64,000 nt of DNA, from NCBI GenBank assembly GCA_034231615.1, contig CM067317.1, positions 19,985,379-20,049,378 on the forward strand, read 5' to 3'. This stretch comes from Meghimatium bilineatum. Lineage: Eukaryota; Mollusca; Gastropoda; Stylommatophora; Philomycidae. How positions within the stretch are numbered: position 1 is the stretch's first letter; each line of letters begins with the position of its first letter. A program made the translations under genes and the position numbers. Below, one piece after another: positions 1-10,262 of the stretch. The notes below the pieces were generated by a model, which saw only the letters and a list, made by a program, of their open reading frames with translations, did not search any database and was not told the DNA's origin.

Positions 1-542
1 GTACTCTATAACCGTCTCAATCTAGGGTGATAGGATTGTATTCTATAACCGTCTCAATCTAGGGTGATAGGAGTGTACTCTATAACCATCTCAATCTAGG
101 GTGATAGGAGTGTATTCTATAACCGTCTCAATCTAGGGTGATAGGAGTGTATTCTATAACCGTCTCAATCTAGGGTGATAGGAGTGTACTCTATAACCGT
201 CTCAATCTAGGGTGATAGGAGTGTACTCTATAACCGTCTCAATCTAGGGTGATAGGAGTGTACTCTATAACCGTCTCAATCTAGGGTGATAGGAGTGTAC
301 TCTATAACCGTCTCAATCTAGGGTGATAGGAGGGTATTCTATAACCGTCTCAATCTAGTGTGATAGGAGTGTACTCTATAACCGTCTCAATATAGGGACA
401 TAGGAGTGTATTCTATAACCGTCTCAATCTAGGGTGATAGGAGTGTATTCTATAACCGTCTCAATCTAGGGTGATAGGAGTGTATTCTATAACCGTCTCA
501 ATCTAGGGTGATAGGAGTGTATTCTATAACCGTCTCAATCTA
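1..542. repeat. 37-bp minisatellite, about 14.6 copies
   Basis: Head-to-tail units of the type gtgtaytctataaccgtctc plus aatctagggtgatagga. Copies are nearly identical; one variant near 383-400 reads tatagggacatagg. The array is cut by the left window edge, so it may be much longer. It ends abruptly at ctcaatctaccacaatgg. Confidence 0.97.
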
Positions 543-1366
543 CCACAATGGATGCTTAGATACAAACAAACACTGATGAAACTAAGTTCTGGCTAAATAT
601 TAAATATACATGTTATGTTGCATCTGCGGGTCTTACTGCTGCTACTCAACTATGTAGATTAGAGAGTAGCGTGATAGAAGATTGTAAAGCTCGGTCCCCC
701 CCCCCCTTTTTTTCTCTCAAGGAAAACAGAACCTGTTATTTAACACTACAAAACAAGTAACTTACTTTTACAAATAAAGTATTAGAAATGTATTCCATAA
801 AGAGCAATGGTCTCTAAAACAAACACAGAAATTGTTAAAAGCACCCTTGCTTACAAAGTCGTCTCTGTACCACCTGCTGTTAATGCATACTATTTACTAT
901 TTATCATTCTAAATCTCCTTCCTTCTATGTCTCTCACAGACGAAGCTATATTGTTATATAGCAGTCTAAACAAGAAGTAGCATTTATAAATATATCCACT
1001 GCACTTACTTTTTAACAAGAAACAGCCTTAGGATCAGGAAAAGAAATAGCGATCACTTAATCCGCGAATCTAGCCTTATAAGACACCGGTTTCCTCATTC
1101 CTGGCTAGGACGAAGTAATAATACAACTCTGCCCCTTTCTTCGCCACGCCACCCGTGTCAGAAACATGCCCAACATGATTTTGTTCCGCTGACTGAGATT
1201 GCTAGACGACGAGAGAATAACTAGATAGATATATACGTATAAGCCTACAATATACTTGAGCCTGACATCGTCTGCGTGAAGAATGCAATAGCCTTCGCTG
1301 TGTTAGTTTACATGCAACGAGAGTGTTGGTGAAACTTGCCATGGCCAATATTTGGGACACGATAAC
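543..1366. other. Intron sequence, nothing recognised
   Basis: AT-rich sequence with a C/T homopolymer run near 697-715. No exon-like frame or repeat family was recognised. Confidence 0.5.
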
Positions 1367-2079
1367 AATAAACCAAGTTCTACATAGGGGCTCGTAATAA
1401 ACCACGTTCTTATACATAAGCAATCGTAATAAACCAAATCCTTCTACATAAGGGCGCGTAATAAAACAAATCCTTCTACATAAGGGCGCGTAATAAAACA
1501 AATCCTTCTACATAAGGGCGCGTAATAAAACAAATCCTTCTACATAAGGGCGCGTAATAAATCAAGTCCTTCTACATAAGGGCTCGTAATAAAACAAATC
1601 CTTCTACATAAGGGCGCGTAATAAACCAAATCCTTCTACATAAGGGCGCGTAATAAAACAAATCCTTCTACATAAGGGCGCGTAATAAAACAAATCCTTC
1701 TACATAAGGGCGCGTAATAAAACAAATCCTTCTACATAAGGGCGCGTAATAAATCAAGTCCTTCTACATAAGGGCTCGTAATAAAACAAATCCTTCTACA
1801 TAAGGGCGCGTAATAAACCAAATCCTTCTACATAAGGGCGCGTAATAAAACAAATCCTTCTACATAAGGGCGCGTAATAAAACAAATCCTTCTACATAAG
1901 GGCGCGTAATAAAACAAATCCTTCATACATAAGGGCGCGTAATAAACCAAGTCCTTCTACATAAGGGCTCGTAATAAAACAAATCCTTCTACATAAAGGC
2001 GTGTAATAAAACAAATCCTTCTACATAAGGGCTCGTAATAAACCAAGTTCTCATACATATGCGCTCGCAATAAACCAAT
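1367..2079. repeat. 32-bp minisatellite, about 22 copies, with higher-order period
   Basis: Unit aataaaacaaatccttctac plus ataagggcgcgt. A variant block (atcaagtcc…gggctcg) recurs 192 bp apart (near 1560 and 1752), that is every six units, so a six-unit block was duplicated. Inverted single units of the same repeat lie at 2745-2852 and 6836-6912. Confidence 0.96.
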
Positions 2080-2280
2080 GAATGGCGGGTAAGGTTTGTA
2101 CCGAGTCCCGTGTAAGTTATAGTCCTATGGACTCATGGAGATTCCTTCAAAGTAACGCTCTTTGAAGTTTTCCGTAATTTACATTGTTCACTTTGTGCAT
2201 GGGCTCTACTGGAACATGTTATAAGAGGTTCTACAAGAAAATTAACATGAGAAACAAAAAAGATATATATATATATGAAC

Positions 2281-2462
2281 AAACAGAAATAATAAACGAC
2301 TAAAAAGGTAATGCACTAAATGAACCGTAGCAGATAACGGAAAGATGGCAACAATATTTCAAAGAACTACTGAACCTAAAGGAAGGAGAAGACACAACCA
2401 TAAATACTACAAAAGCAAACCTAGAACCAAATATACTACTATCGGAAATAGTATAAAAAATA
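2281..2462 (+). mobile_element. LINE fragment upstream of RT domain (degenerate)
   Basis: Translation near 2340-2455 gives short blocks such as NIFKELLNLKEGED and ANLEPNILLSEIV. These look like the linker before the reverse-transcriptase domain that resumes at 2853. Stop codons and AT-rich expansions follow. Confidence 0.4.
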
Positions 2463-2520
2463 GTATAATAATATATACATATATATTATTCTTTTATATT
2501 ATTATAAAAGTCTAAATCTT

Positions 2521-2690
2521 TGGTAGATCAAATCAAGAAATCACACAGTAAGCATACTTAAAGAAGAAATGGTGTGTGTTTGTGTGTATTTATAAATGTT
2601 ACTTCTTCTTTAGAATGTTATATAACAATATATATCGGTTTCTTCAGACAGTTATATTACAATATATATCGGCTTCTTTAGATTTTATAT
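2521..2690 (+). repeat. Segment duplicated at 4350-4560
   Basis: The sequence from ggtagatcaaatcaagaaat through the gt-rich stretch to units of tatatatcggcttcttyaga matches 4350-4560 in the same orientation with few changes. It holds about two units of the 34-bp repeat that is expanded at the other locus. Confidence 0.8.
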
Positions 2691-2744
2691 TATATATTAT
2701 TCTAATATTATATTATTAGACTAGGTACAAGCCTTACCTGTCAG

Positions 2745-2852
2745 TCAATGGTTTATTGCGAGCGCTTATGTATAAGAACTTGGTTTATTGCAGACCCTTA
2801 TGTAGAAGGACATGGTTTATTATGAGCCATTATGTAGAAAGGCTTGGTTTAT
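2745..2852 (-). repeat. Inverted units of the 32-bp minisatellite
   Basis: Three to four diverged units read as tggtttattgcagaccctta plus tgtagaaggac, the reverse complement of the 1367-2079 unit. They run directly into LINE sequence at the junction cttggtttattacgatataa. Confidence 0.85.
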
Positions 2853-3875
2853 TACGATATAATAATATATTGGAAACAGTATTAAAATAAACACCAATAA
2901 ACAAAGTAGCAGGCTCTGATAACATACAAACATAACTAATCAAATCAGCAGCAGAGAGTGAGAAAAATGGCCACACATAATTTTCAATGTAATATGGAAG
3001 AAACACCAGCAGACTAGAGAAACGCGACAATCATTCCCATATGGAAGAAAAAAGGCAGTAAGAGATATTGCACAAAATACAGAGGGATATCTTTACTAAG
3101 TCACACAGGAAAATTTTTTATCAAAATACTAGAACGACTACGATCATACATTGAACCACAACTTAAAAACACCAAAATGGGTTTCAGTAAGAACAAAAGC
3201 TGTACGGATACTATCTTTAAACTTAGACAACTAATAGAAAGAGCACAGAAAACAGGATTATACAAAGTATTCGTCGATCAAGAAAAGGCCTTCGACAGAG
3301 TAGACAGATAACAACTCTGGAATACACTATCAATATACGGAGTTCCAAAACATGTAATCAATATATGCAAGAGTATTTATACTAATAGCCAATCTGAAGT
3401 AAGAACAAATACAGGAGTGTCCGATAAGTTCCAAGTTCAATCAGGAGTTAACCAGGGGTGTGTCATATCCCCTCTACTTTTTATAAAATATATCCACTAC
3501 ATCTGTAAACTAACAAGTACTAACAAAGAAGATAACATGAAAGACAAATTGAACGAACTACTATTTGTAAACGACTAAGTGGTAATAGCGACATCAGAAG
3601 ACAAATTGCAAGAACATATGAACAGACTCCACACAACATGTCAAAAATTCAGTATGAATATTAATATTGAAAAGACCGAAATAATATCATAGCAAATAAA
3701 TATGAAATATCACTATCTCCATTGATAATTAACACCTTAAACAAGTAAATTTGTTCACTTACGTAGGAAGTATTATATCGAGTGAAGGGGAAAACAGTAA
3801 AGAGATACAAAATAGATGCAACAAAACATACAAGATTATGTAGATAAAAGATGACACTTATTTTTAAGAACAAAA
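2853..3875 (+). mobile_element. Non-LTR retrotransposon (LINE) reverse-transcriptase relic
   Basis: Conceptual translation, with stops and shifts, contains YRGISLLSHTGKFFIKILER, GFSKNKSCTDTIFKLRQLIE, the motif A block FVDQEKAFDRVDR (3268-3307), the motif B block QGCVISPLLF (about 3451-3482), and a decayed motif C FVND followed by a stop (about 3565-3579) where FADD is expected. FTYVGSIISSEGENSKEIQN follows near 3750-3810. The order and content identify a LINE ORF2 polymerase. It is dead: a stop follows VDR, motif C is lost and there is no intact frame. The clade is not certain. A second copy of the first part lies at 7125-7502. Confidence 0.88.
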
Positions 3876-3928
3876 ATGTATATATAGATAGACAGACTTT
3901 GTGCATGACCGCCTACAATATACATCGT

Positions 3929-4095
3929 ACTAGGTAATAGGAAAACAAGTCTTCTTACTGTTTCATGTCACTTTTACCGTGATTTTCATTCATTACTATT
4001 ATAATACTTTGTGTGACAGCTAATTAAAATCATTGGAATAATTTAATGAATCATGCTAGAAGACTTGTTTTTCCCTTTCCACTAGATCTTATATT
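3929..4095. mobile_element. Palindromic MITE, family E
   Basis: Left arm ggaaaacaagtcttctt and right arm agaagacttgtttttcc are near-perfect reverse complements. The interior has the shared core tttgtgtgacagc. Related copies are at 11855-11990 and 62343-62445, and half copies near 50740-50830. Confidence 0.65.
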
Positions 4096-4349
4096 TTAAA
4101 TGGTCACGCTTTGAGTATAATTTGTATCGACATCCAATGAAAATCATGAGAAAAATCAAGTATCTTCACGTATGAAGAACGAATCCATGAGTTCACAGGG
4201 CTATATAACAGACCCGGGACTCGGTTTGTACGCATGTTATTGTAATATAAATGTATAACAAGAAATCTGGCCACAGCACAAACATAATCAGACGGAATGT
4301 TGCATACGATAACAATCTAGGAGGAAAGCACATTTTTGTTCAACAGGCC
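4096..4349. other. Intron sequence, nothing recognised
   Basis: AT-rich sequence without a recognised frame or repeat. Confidence 0.4.
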
Positions 4350-4676
4350 AAATGGTAGGTCAAATCTAGAAATCACACAGCAAGCATACTTAAAGAAGAC
4401 ATGCTGTGTGTGTGTGTATTTATAAACGTTACTTCTTCTTTAGACTGCTTGTTATATAACAATATATATCGGCTTCTTCAGACTGTTATATAACAATATA
4501 TATCGGCTTCTTGACTTATATAAATATATATCGGCTTCTTCAGACTGTTATATAACAATATATATCGGCTTCTTTAGACTGTTATATAAATATATATCGG
4601 CTTCTTTAGACTGTTATATAACAATATATATCGGCTTTTTTAGACTGTTATATAACAATATATATTGGCATAGTGT
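4350..4676 (+). repeat. 34-bp minisatellite, about 7 copies, with duplicated flank
   Basis: Unit gttatataacaatatatatc plus ggcttcttcagact, with some 30-bp units lacking acaa. The upstream flank and first units are the duplicate of 2521-2690. Confidence 0.9.
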
Positions 4677-4679
4677 AAA

Positions 4680-4855
4680 GCAGAATGATGTGTACTCAAG
4701 AGGTCACGGGTTCGAAACCCGCTCACGATATCATATGTACATAGTGGATTTTTTTCAGATATATGTGTAGATTATCACTTGAAGTTACGTGCTATGGGTG
4801 GTTCTCTCAGTAGGCGGTGTACCGCTTCGTTGAGAAGAACGGAGTAAACAATCTT
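4680..4855 (+). mobile_element. tRNA-like SINE, family B
   Basis: Contains a perfect pol III B box (gggttcgaaaccc near 4711-4723) and the family body gtggatttttt, gattatcacttgaagttacg, gtaccgcttcgttgaga, ggagta. The same body is found at 33195-33345, 50330-50565, 55245-55440 and 62485-62695. Confidence 0.82.
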
Positions 4856-6220
4856 CTTCACTTTATACGCTTTGTTCAACAAAACACAGACAAAAGGCAG
4901 ATACAATCAAACTACAATTGTTATTGGGTGAAAAAAAATGTCGTAGATGATTACCTCATTGTACATTCATAGACTTGCTTTGATTTGTGTACATTGAAAA
5001 CACAGGGTAATGAAGTTTTGCGAATCACTTGACGCTCGAAGAAAACAACACGTACGATTTCGCGTTTCGGATAAAAGGCCTTTATTAATGACGAACATAA
5101 TATAGCATACGTCGAGCAAAGTTCCTGTCTATGATCATACCACAATGATCAATACAAATGCAAAGAAGGAGATGAATTACAAACAAGGCAGTGCTGTCTT
5201 TTGGGTATGAAAAAACCTAAGGACAAAGCTCTCCATTTGCACAAAAAGGACACAAGAGGTATATTGCTCGTGATTCACGGGGGATAGAAACAATCACGTC
5301 GAGCAAATGGAAACCTTCCTTTCAGAAACTGAAGTCAAAATGACAATTCCTAGAACATCCAGGACAATAAAGAAGATCGCTCTATAAAATATCTACATGA
5401 AATGACGGAAATGTCTGCCTTGAGACGGTGACACATACACCAACAACGCTTAGAGTCAGATGCCCAACCAGTGAGAAATACATTTCAAATGGATCGCAAC
5501 TACTGAGAATGAAAACAGGTTACCACTTTGTCATTTGGACAAATCACAAGGATGTGTTACCTGAGATGATGACTCATATTGTTCTACACAGCATAAGATT
5601 AATAAAACAAAGGTATTCAATAAACTGAAAACAAGCGCCACAAAAGGAAGTAAAAGTACTGATGAATGATCACAATAAAATACATCAGCACAGCATTAGA
5701 TTTGGTGTGTGTGTTTTTTTTTGGTGGTGGGGAGAAAGAAAGGGAAACGGGAAGAAACGAAACAAATTTAATAATTTTACCAGCGAATGTCGCATATGGG
5801 TGGTTAGGTGTAATTGATCTTTCCAGCATCTCTTGTCTCATGCCGTGGTGTTGAACTATAACTACATTTTGCAGCGTCAAAGCTAGGCAAGGGATACCAC
5901 CATGGTTGCAGGTGCAAAATACAAACCTCAGCGACGATACAACATAAATACATTTCGTTTACGTAAAGGATGAGGGCGCAGCGCGAGTCGAGTTTTTCCA
6001 TGGCGAATATCAGCTTCTTTTAAATGAAAACTTCGAATATCACCGCTGGTATTTTGTGTTGAGTATCACTTCCATTTGTTACTGATTCCTTCTTCTTAAA
6101 GTTCGTGGCGTTGGTTATCATGTCTTTCCACATTCTTCTATTTCCTGTGTTGCCAAACATATTTGATACTGCTGTTTCCCCATGTCACAATACCAGGCTG
6201 AATCGTGACTTTTGTCAGTA
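4856..6220. other. Intron sequence, no recognised gene
   Basis: Several overlapping small frames on both strands (for example 5428-5628 plus, 5617-5880 minus) have low-complexity or unremarkable products and no splice-site context. I treat them as chance. Confidence 0.5.
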
Positions 6221-6345
6221 GAAGACCTCTTCGTTACGTTTTTTTATTATTGTCGTGATTTTCGTTGGTTGCCATTTATATACTTAAAGTCGACTGCCAA
6301 AAATAGCATTTGCCGATCAACGAAATGCATGGACAAAATTGGATT
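6221..6345. mobile_element. Palindromic MITE, family D (degraded)
   Basis: The left arm agacctcttcgttacgtttt and gtcgtgattttcgttgg plus ccatttatatacttaaagtc matches the arms at 63823-63993. The right arm is present only in decayed form (ccgatcaacgaaatgc). Confidence 0.6.
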
Positions 6346-6835
6346 CGGACTTTCCTGTAATCTGTACACAGGTCAGTTATATGGAACGCGGTCATGAATG
6401 AAGACATCAGTGAATAATGTCTTCTATGTGCTTGTGACCTAGCAATGTGCGTTCGGTCAGTTGAGTTTTGACCGTGTTTAATTATAATCATTGTGGTACA
6501 TTCCATAATTCATGTTACTCAGTTGGAATTATTTTTCTCCAAAACTACTTATTAGTTGGAAAAGATCTTTTGGATCCAACTTGAAATTCTCCACGACCTA
6601 GGAAATCATTTTCTTGCCCTTACAAATGTCACTAGATTAAAACATTTACTATATAAATTATAAATTTATATAAGTTTTGTCACTGTACATATGTTCCATT
6701 TTTTTACAAAGTACAGTCTGTCGACAGTCCCTGTTGATGAGGGGAAATAAGTCTTATTTGTTTATTATTTTTGTTTCTCTCTCCAACTCTTCGCTGGCTG
6801 TGACGCAAAGTATAAATATTCTGGCCAATTAAAGG

Positions 6836-6912
6836 CACGATGGTTTATTGCAGACCCTTATGTAGAAGGACCTGGTTTATTATGATCCATTATGTAGAAA
6901 AGCTTGGTTTAT
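6836..6912 (-). repeat. Inverted units of the 32-bp minisatellite (second locus)
   Basis: tggtttattgcagaccctta, tgtagaaggacctggttt and the following unit are nearly identical to 2779-2850. They form the left part of a composite shared by the two LINE loci. A further partial unit follows the SINE at 7107-7140. Confidence 0.85.
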
Positions 6913-7106
6913 TGGTAGCATATCCTATCCAGGACGTAGCTATCAACCCAGCATTTGTTGGCTGTGGTGATTTTCTAGGCAATATAAATACGTTTAGTAG
7001 GTTGCCATTGCTTTCTGAACATCCGGATGCACAATTGCCTGTGGGGAGGATTGAACTCGGTACCTTTGCCGTCACAGACGCGCTCTGTGCCACAGAGCCG
7101 GACAAT
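6913..7106 (-). mobile_element. SINE family A, with target-site duplication
   Basis: On the minus strand it begins ccggctctgtggcacagagc, has a B-box-like gagttcaatcc, then the core ggcaattgtgcatccgga, gttcagaaagcaatgg and ttatattgcctagaaaat. It interrupts the minisatellite/LINE composite and is flanked by ttggtttat on both sides (6904-6912 and 7107-7115), a 9-bp target-site duplication. Related copies are at 18146-18325 and 38500-38665. Confidence 0.85.
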
Positions 7107-7124
7107 TTGGTTTATAAGTTAAAA

Positions 7125-7502
7125 ACTTGGTTTATTACGATATAATAATATATCGGAAATAGTATTAAAATAAATACCAATAAACAAAGTAGCAGGCTCT
7201 GATAACATGCAAACATAACTAATCAAATCAGCAGCAACGAGTGGGAAAAATGGCTACACAGAATTTACAATGTAATATGGAAGAAACACCAGAAGACTGG
7301 AGAAACGCGACAATCATTCCCATATGGAAGGAAAAAGGCAGTAAGAGATATTGCACACAATACAGAGGGATATCTTTACTAAGTCACACAGGAACATTTT
7401 TATCAAAATACTAGAACGACTACGATCATACATTGAACCACAACTTAAAAACACCAAAATGGGTTTCAGTAAGAACAAAAGCTGTACGAATGCTATCTTT
7501 AC
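7125..7502 (+). mobile_element. Second copy of the 2853 LINE RT fragment
   Basis: Starts with the same junction (cttggtttattacgatataa) and follows 2841-3227 almost base for base. Here the frame is a little better preserved: PEDWRNATIIPIWKEKGSKR can be read without the stop seen in the other copy. It ends in an (AT)n run at 7503-7520. Confidence 0.9.
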
Positions 7503-7520
7503 ACTTATATATATATATAT

Positions 7521-8044
7521 TTGAGTTGCTCGTCAAAAAAATAACCAAGGCCGACCAATGAAACTCAGTGTAATAATCACAACCGTATTTATAGACACAA
7601 AAGGCCATAAATACTGGAGTCATTCATTAGTAAATAATGTATCCACTCTTTCTTTACAGAAAAGTAAAGTGATTCAACATTAGTTCAAACTGTAAGTACT
7701 AAAACTCAGAATGCAAGTTCTAACACTGGCATCTACACAAGCACCATAAAACTCATTACTACCGCACCGTAATCAAATGTGGCACCGTCAAAATTCCTCA
7801 AGTGCTAAACTGCACGTTCTAATCAAAATAAAACTGGTACCTTTCTACAAGTATTGAAATGTGAGAAGTCTTCTGTGAATTGAGATAGTTAAACAATCGA
7901 TTATTTGTCTACACGTCTAGACTTTCTGTTGGTCAGTCAAACTGCTATATCATGACAGTTTTCTGTTAGATAGCAATGTTAGAAACCAACTTGAGTTTTC
8001 TCCTCGGGGTTATTGTTAGCAGAGGTAATCAATAATTTTTGATA
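7521..8044. other. Intron sequence, nothing recognised
   Basis: AT-rich sequence. The small minus frame 7426-7623 runs into LINE sequence and is not credible. Confidence 0.45.
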
Positions 8045-8300
8045 CAAATTTTGTGTTGTCAGGATGAAAATGAGAGCGATGGATGAGAGTAGCGTGACCT
8101 GCCATTTACATCGTACAAGGCGGAAAAGAGGTGTTAGCCATGGATAGTTAGATACACGTTCTGTTGACGTGGCCCACATTTCATGCTGAAATCTAATGTG
8201 TCGGGTGGAAACGCACACATATCGTAGCCAGGCAGTAAAAAACGACACAGCACATTCCTGTCTCTGGACTACATCCCTCTAGACGTCAGGAGATTATGAG
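8045..8300 (+). repeat. Dispersed repeat family C (diverged)
   Basis: Recognisable parts are gtgacctgccatttacatcg, ctaatgtgtcggg, cgacacagcacattcc and tctctggactacatcc. This gives the family order of 61185-61335 and 55960-56261. The minus frame across it (7979-8248) is not a gene. Confidence 0.65.
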
Positions 8301-8339
8301 ACTAAAATGTAGACTAAGAATGCATAAGCTTGTGTGTTT

Positions 8340-8545
8340 TTGTAAATAGGGAAGGGGAGCAAAGAATAGTAACATTGTCATGTATATCGCTAGAGACAAC
8401 TGGGAGGATGCTGGACTTAGAATTGACTACACCATTCTGTCCATGGTGACAGTGAAATATAACAAGCTGAAGTTGGTTGTGTCGGCCTTCTAAAGGTTCA
8501 GAAATCGCAGTAGGCTGTAAGCCACGACACATATTCATTGCGCTA
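8340..8545 (+). repeat. Dispersed repeat family C (diverged)
   Basis: Starts ggagcaaagaatagtaacat tgtcatgtatatcgc and continues with gaagttggttgtgtcggcc. It lies head-to-tail behind the copy at 8045-8300. Confidence 0.65.
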
Positions 8546-9545
8546 GCGTTGCCACACCCTGTCTACAGTTTAGCACGAGCACAGAAGACATAAATGAAGT
8601 TATGGTTTGAAGCGCTGAGATAGCTCATAGTATTAGACTTCAGAGCTTGAATTACGGGTATTCGGTTCTTTTTCTCACTGCTGGCGTGCCTTTCACAACC
8701 GGACAAGTTATATACCAAGTTACAGTTGCTCACAATCATCAGAGCAGTGGGACGTTTGTTCCCCTCGCAACTGCGTCTTCTGCAGATATTGTGCCTGGCG
8801 ACACGTCTTCTGCAGATCTTGTGCATGGCGACACAGTTAATTTAGGTTTAAACTGAACGTCCTTTCAATTTCAAGACGTCTGCTGCACTCAATGCGCTAT
8901 TACGACAAACATATGAATGTTTTATATCGCAAAGAATACACTTTCTGATTATTTCATTAATATTAAATAATATGCTACAATAGTAATAGTAACAATAACG
9001 TAATATATAATAATAATGAGGTCATTAACCTACAAGGGTTGTATTTATATCACTACTGGAGACACCACAAAAAGACATTTCTTATGCCGATACTCCAAGG
9101 GTAGCATGTGAGAAAGAAATAATTTTAATCGATGGCGCCCATATCCTTCCGAAACTTCCATTATCAACAAGCAGAGATAACATCATACCATTACAGCTGA
9201 TGTTTTAATAATATTTGAGGAGATGGCAGGAATAAGAAAAAACAACTGGTTTCCATGACAGGAATTGACATGAAATAACGAGGGAAGTTGAAGAAACGAA
9301 ATACGTAGAACAAGTTGAAGACGAGAAACGATTAAGTAAAGCTGATATAATATGAACATGTATGAAGACGAAATCAAAGAATATGATAGCCTGGATATAA
9401 TTAGTCCGTGTCGTATACTCTATATAGGACAGGTGCTCTGATTGAATATATGGTAGAATATACGCAATGTATATTGAAACAAAAGCACAATTTTTATTTC
9501 TTATAAAGGACAGGAGCTGTATTGATTGAGTCTTTTTTCTTTCTT
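8546..9545. other. Intron sequence with a 30-bp tandem duplication
   Basis: tcttctgcagatattgtgcc plus tggcgacacg is repeated at about 8777-8836, giving a short frame with SSADIV/SSADLV. The rest is AT-rich with no recognised content. Confidence 0.5.
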
Positions 9546-9895
9546 TTTTTCGAACCCCAGGAATGTCGAGCTATTAGCTCTTGCTTCCTATGTGCGATGG
9601 GGAAGTTCCTTCGAGCTTTCTTTCATACCCAGGAGACTTCAGCTTTCGGCTTGCTGCAATGTCTATTGGAGAAGCCTTCTACTCAGAGGGGTTTAAACTG
9701 ACACATGTTACGAGACGAGCTGATAGTTTGCTTGGGTCCCCCATTGTTTGTCGTCCCTCAGACAAGGCGCTTCGCAGCCAGCGAGATTTTCCTCGTGTGG
9801 GTAGACCATTCCATTACCACCCTTTTTTTGTTCATATGTCCCAGTATGGGAGCAATTAAATTTAAGTAGGAAGCCAGAGGACAATTTTTAAAAAC
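9546..9895. other. GC-richer unassigned segment
   Basis: Markedly less AT-rich than its surroundings, with an unrecognised 92-codon plus frame (9581-9859). The words gagctttctttcatacccag and gcaatgggaagc are shared with 10678-10715, so this is probably an unrecognised repeat, not an exon. Confidence 0.4.
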
Positions 9896-10102
9896 TCTTG
9901 AGACTAACGGGAATTGAACCAGTCCGTTCTACGGCACCAAGTCGCCTAGCAACAATTGCACACGCGTTTTTCAGTACTTGACAGTAGTAGTACAGTACAG
10001 TAGTAGATGCGGTTAGTCAAGTACTGAAAAACGCGTGTGCAATTGTTGCTAGGCGACTTGGTGCCGTAGAACGGACTGGTTCAATTCCCGTTAGTCTCAA
10101 GA
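9896..10102. repeat. Perfect 87-bp inverted repeat with 33-bp spacer
   Basis: 9896-9982 and 10016-10102 are exact reverse complements by base-by-base reading. The right arm carries a pol III B-box-like ggttcaattccc and matches the 3' half of SINE family F (12206-12290 and 32476-32560): gtcaagtactgaaaa, then gtgccgtagaacgga. The spacer is built of agtagtacagtac words. Confidence 0.95.
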
Positions 10103-10186
10103 ATTTATGGGAGCAATGAGGAGCTTTCAAACTCAGCAGCATTTATTAAGAAAACCAGACTTGATGTGTAGACATGTCGCGTGGGC

Positions 10187-10203
10187 TCTCTCTCTCTCAC
10201 ACC

Positions 10204-10262
<59 letters not shown>
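10187..10262. repeat. Compound microsatellite (ct)n(ac)n(at)n
   Basis: Runs of ct, ca and then about 21 at dinucleotides. The 157-codon frame over it contains an IYIYIY tract and is spurious. Confidence 0.97.

Larger units (their letters stand above)
2061..2766. repeat. Inverted repeat arms flanking a LINE/AT-rich insert
   Basis: The end of the 32-bp array (2061-2104, gcgctcgcaataaaccaatg and onward through the gtaaggtttgtaccgag side) recurs in reverse complement at 2722-2766 with a few mismatches. Between the arms lie a LINE piece and AT-rich repeats. The arms suggest an inversion or a foldback arrangement of the minisatellite flank. Confidence 0.75.

Noticed and set aside
4711-4723. Functional tRNA gene at the B box gggttcgaaaccc
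   Set aside because: No foldable acceptor or anticodon arms; the surrounding sequence is SINE family B.
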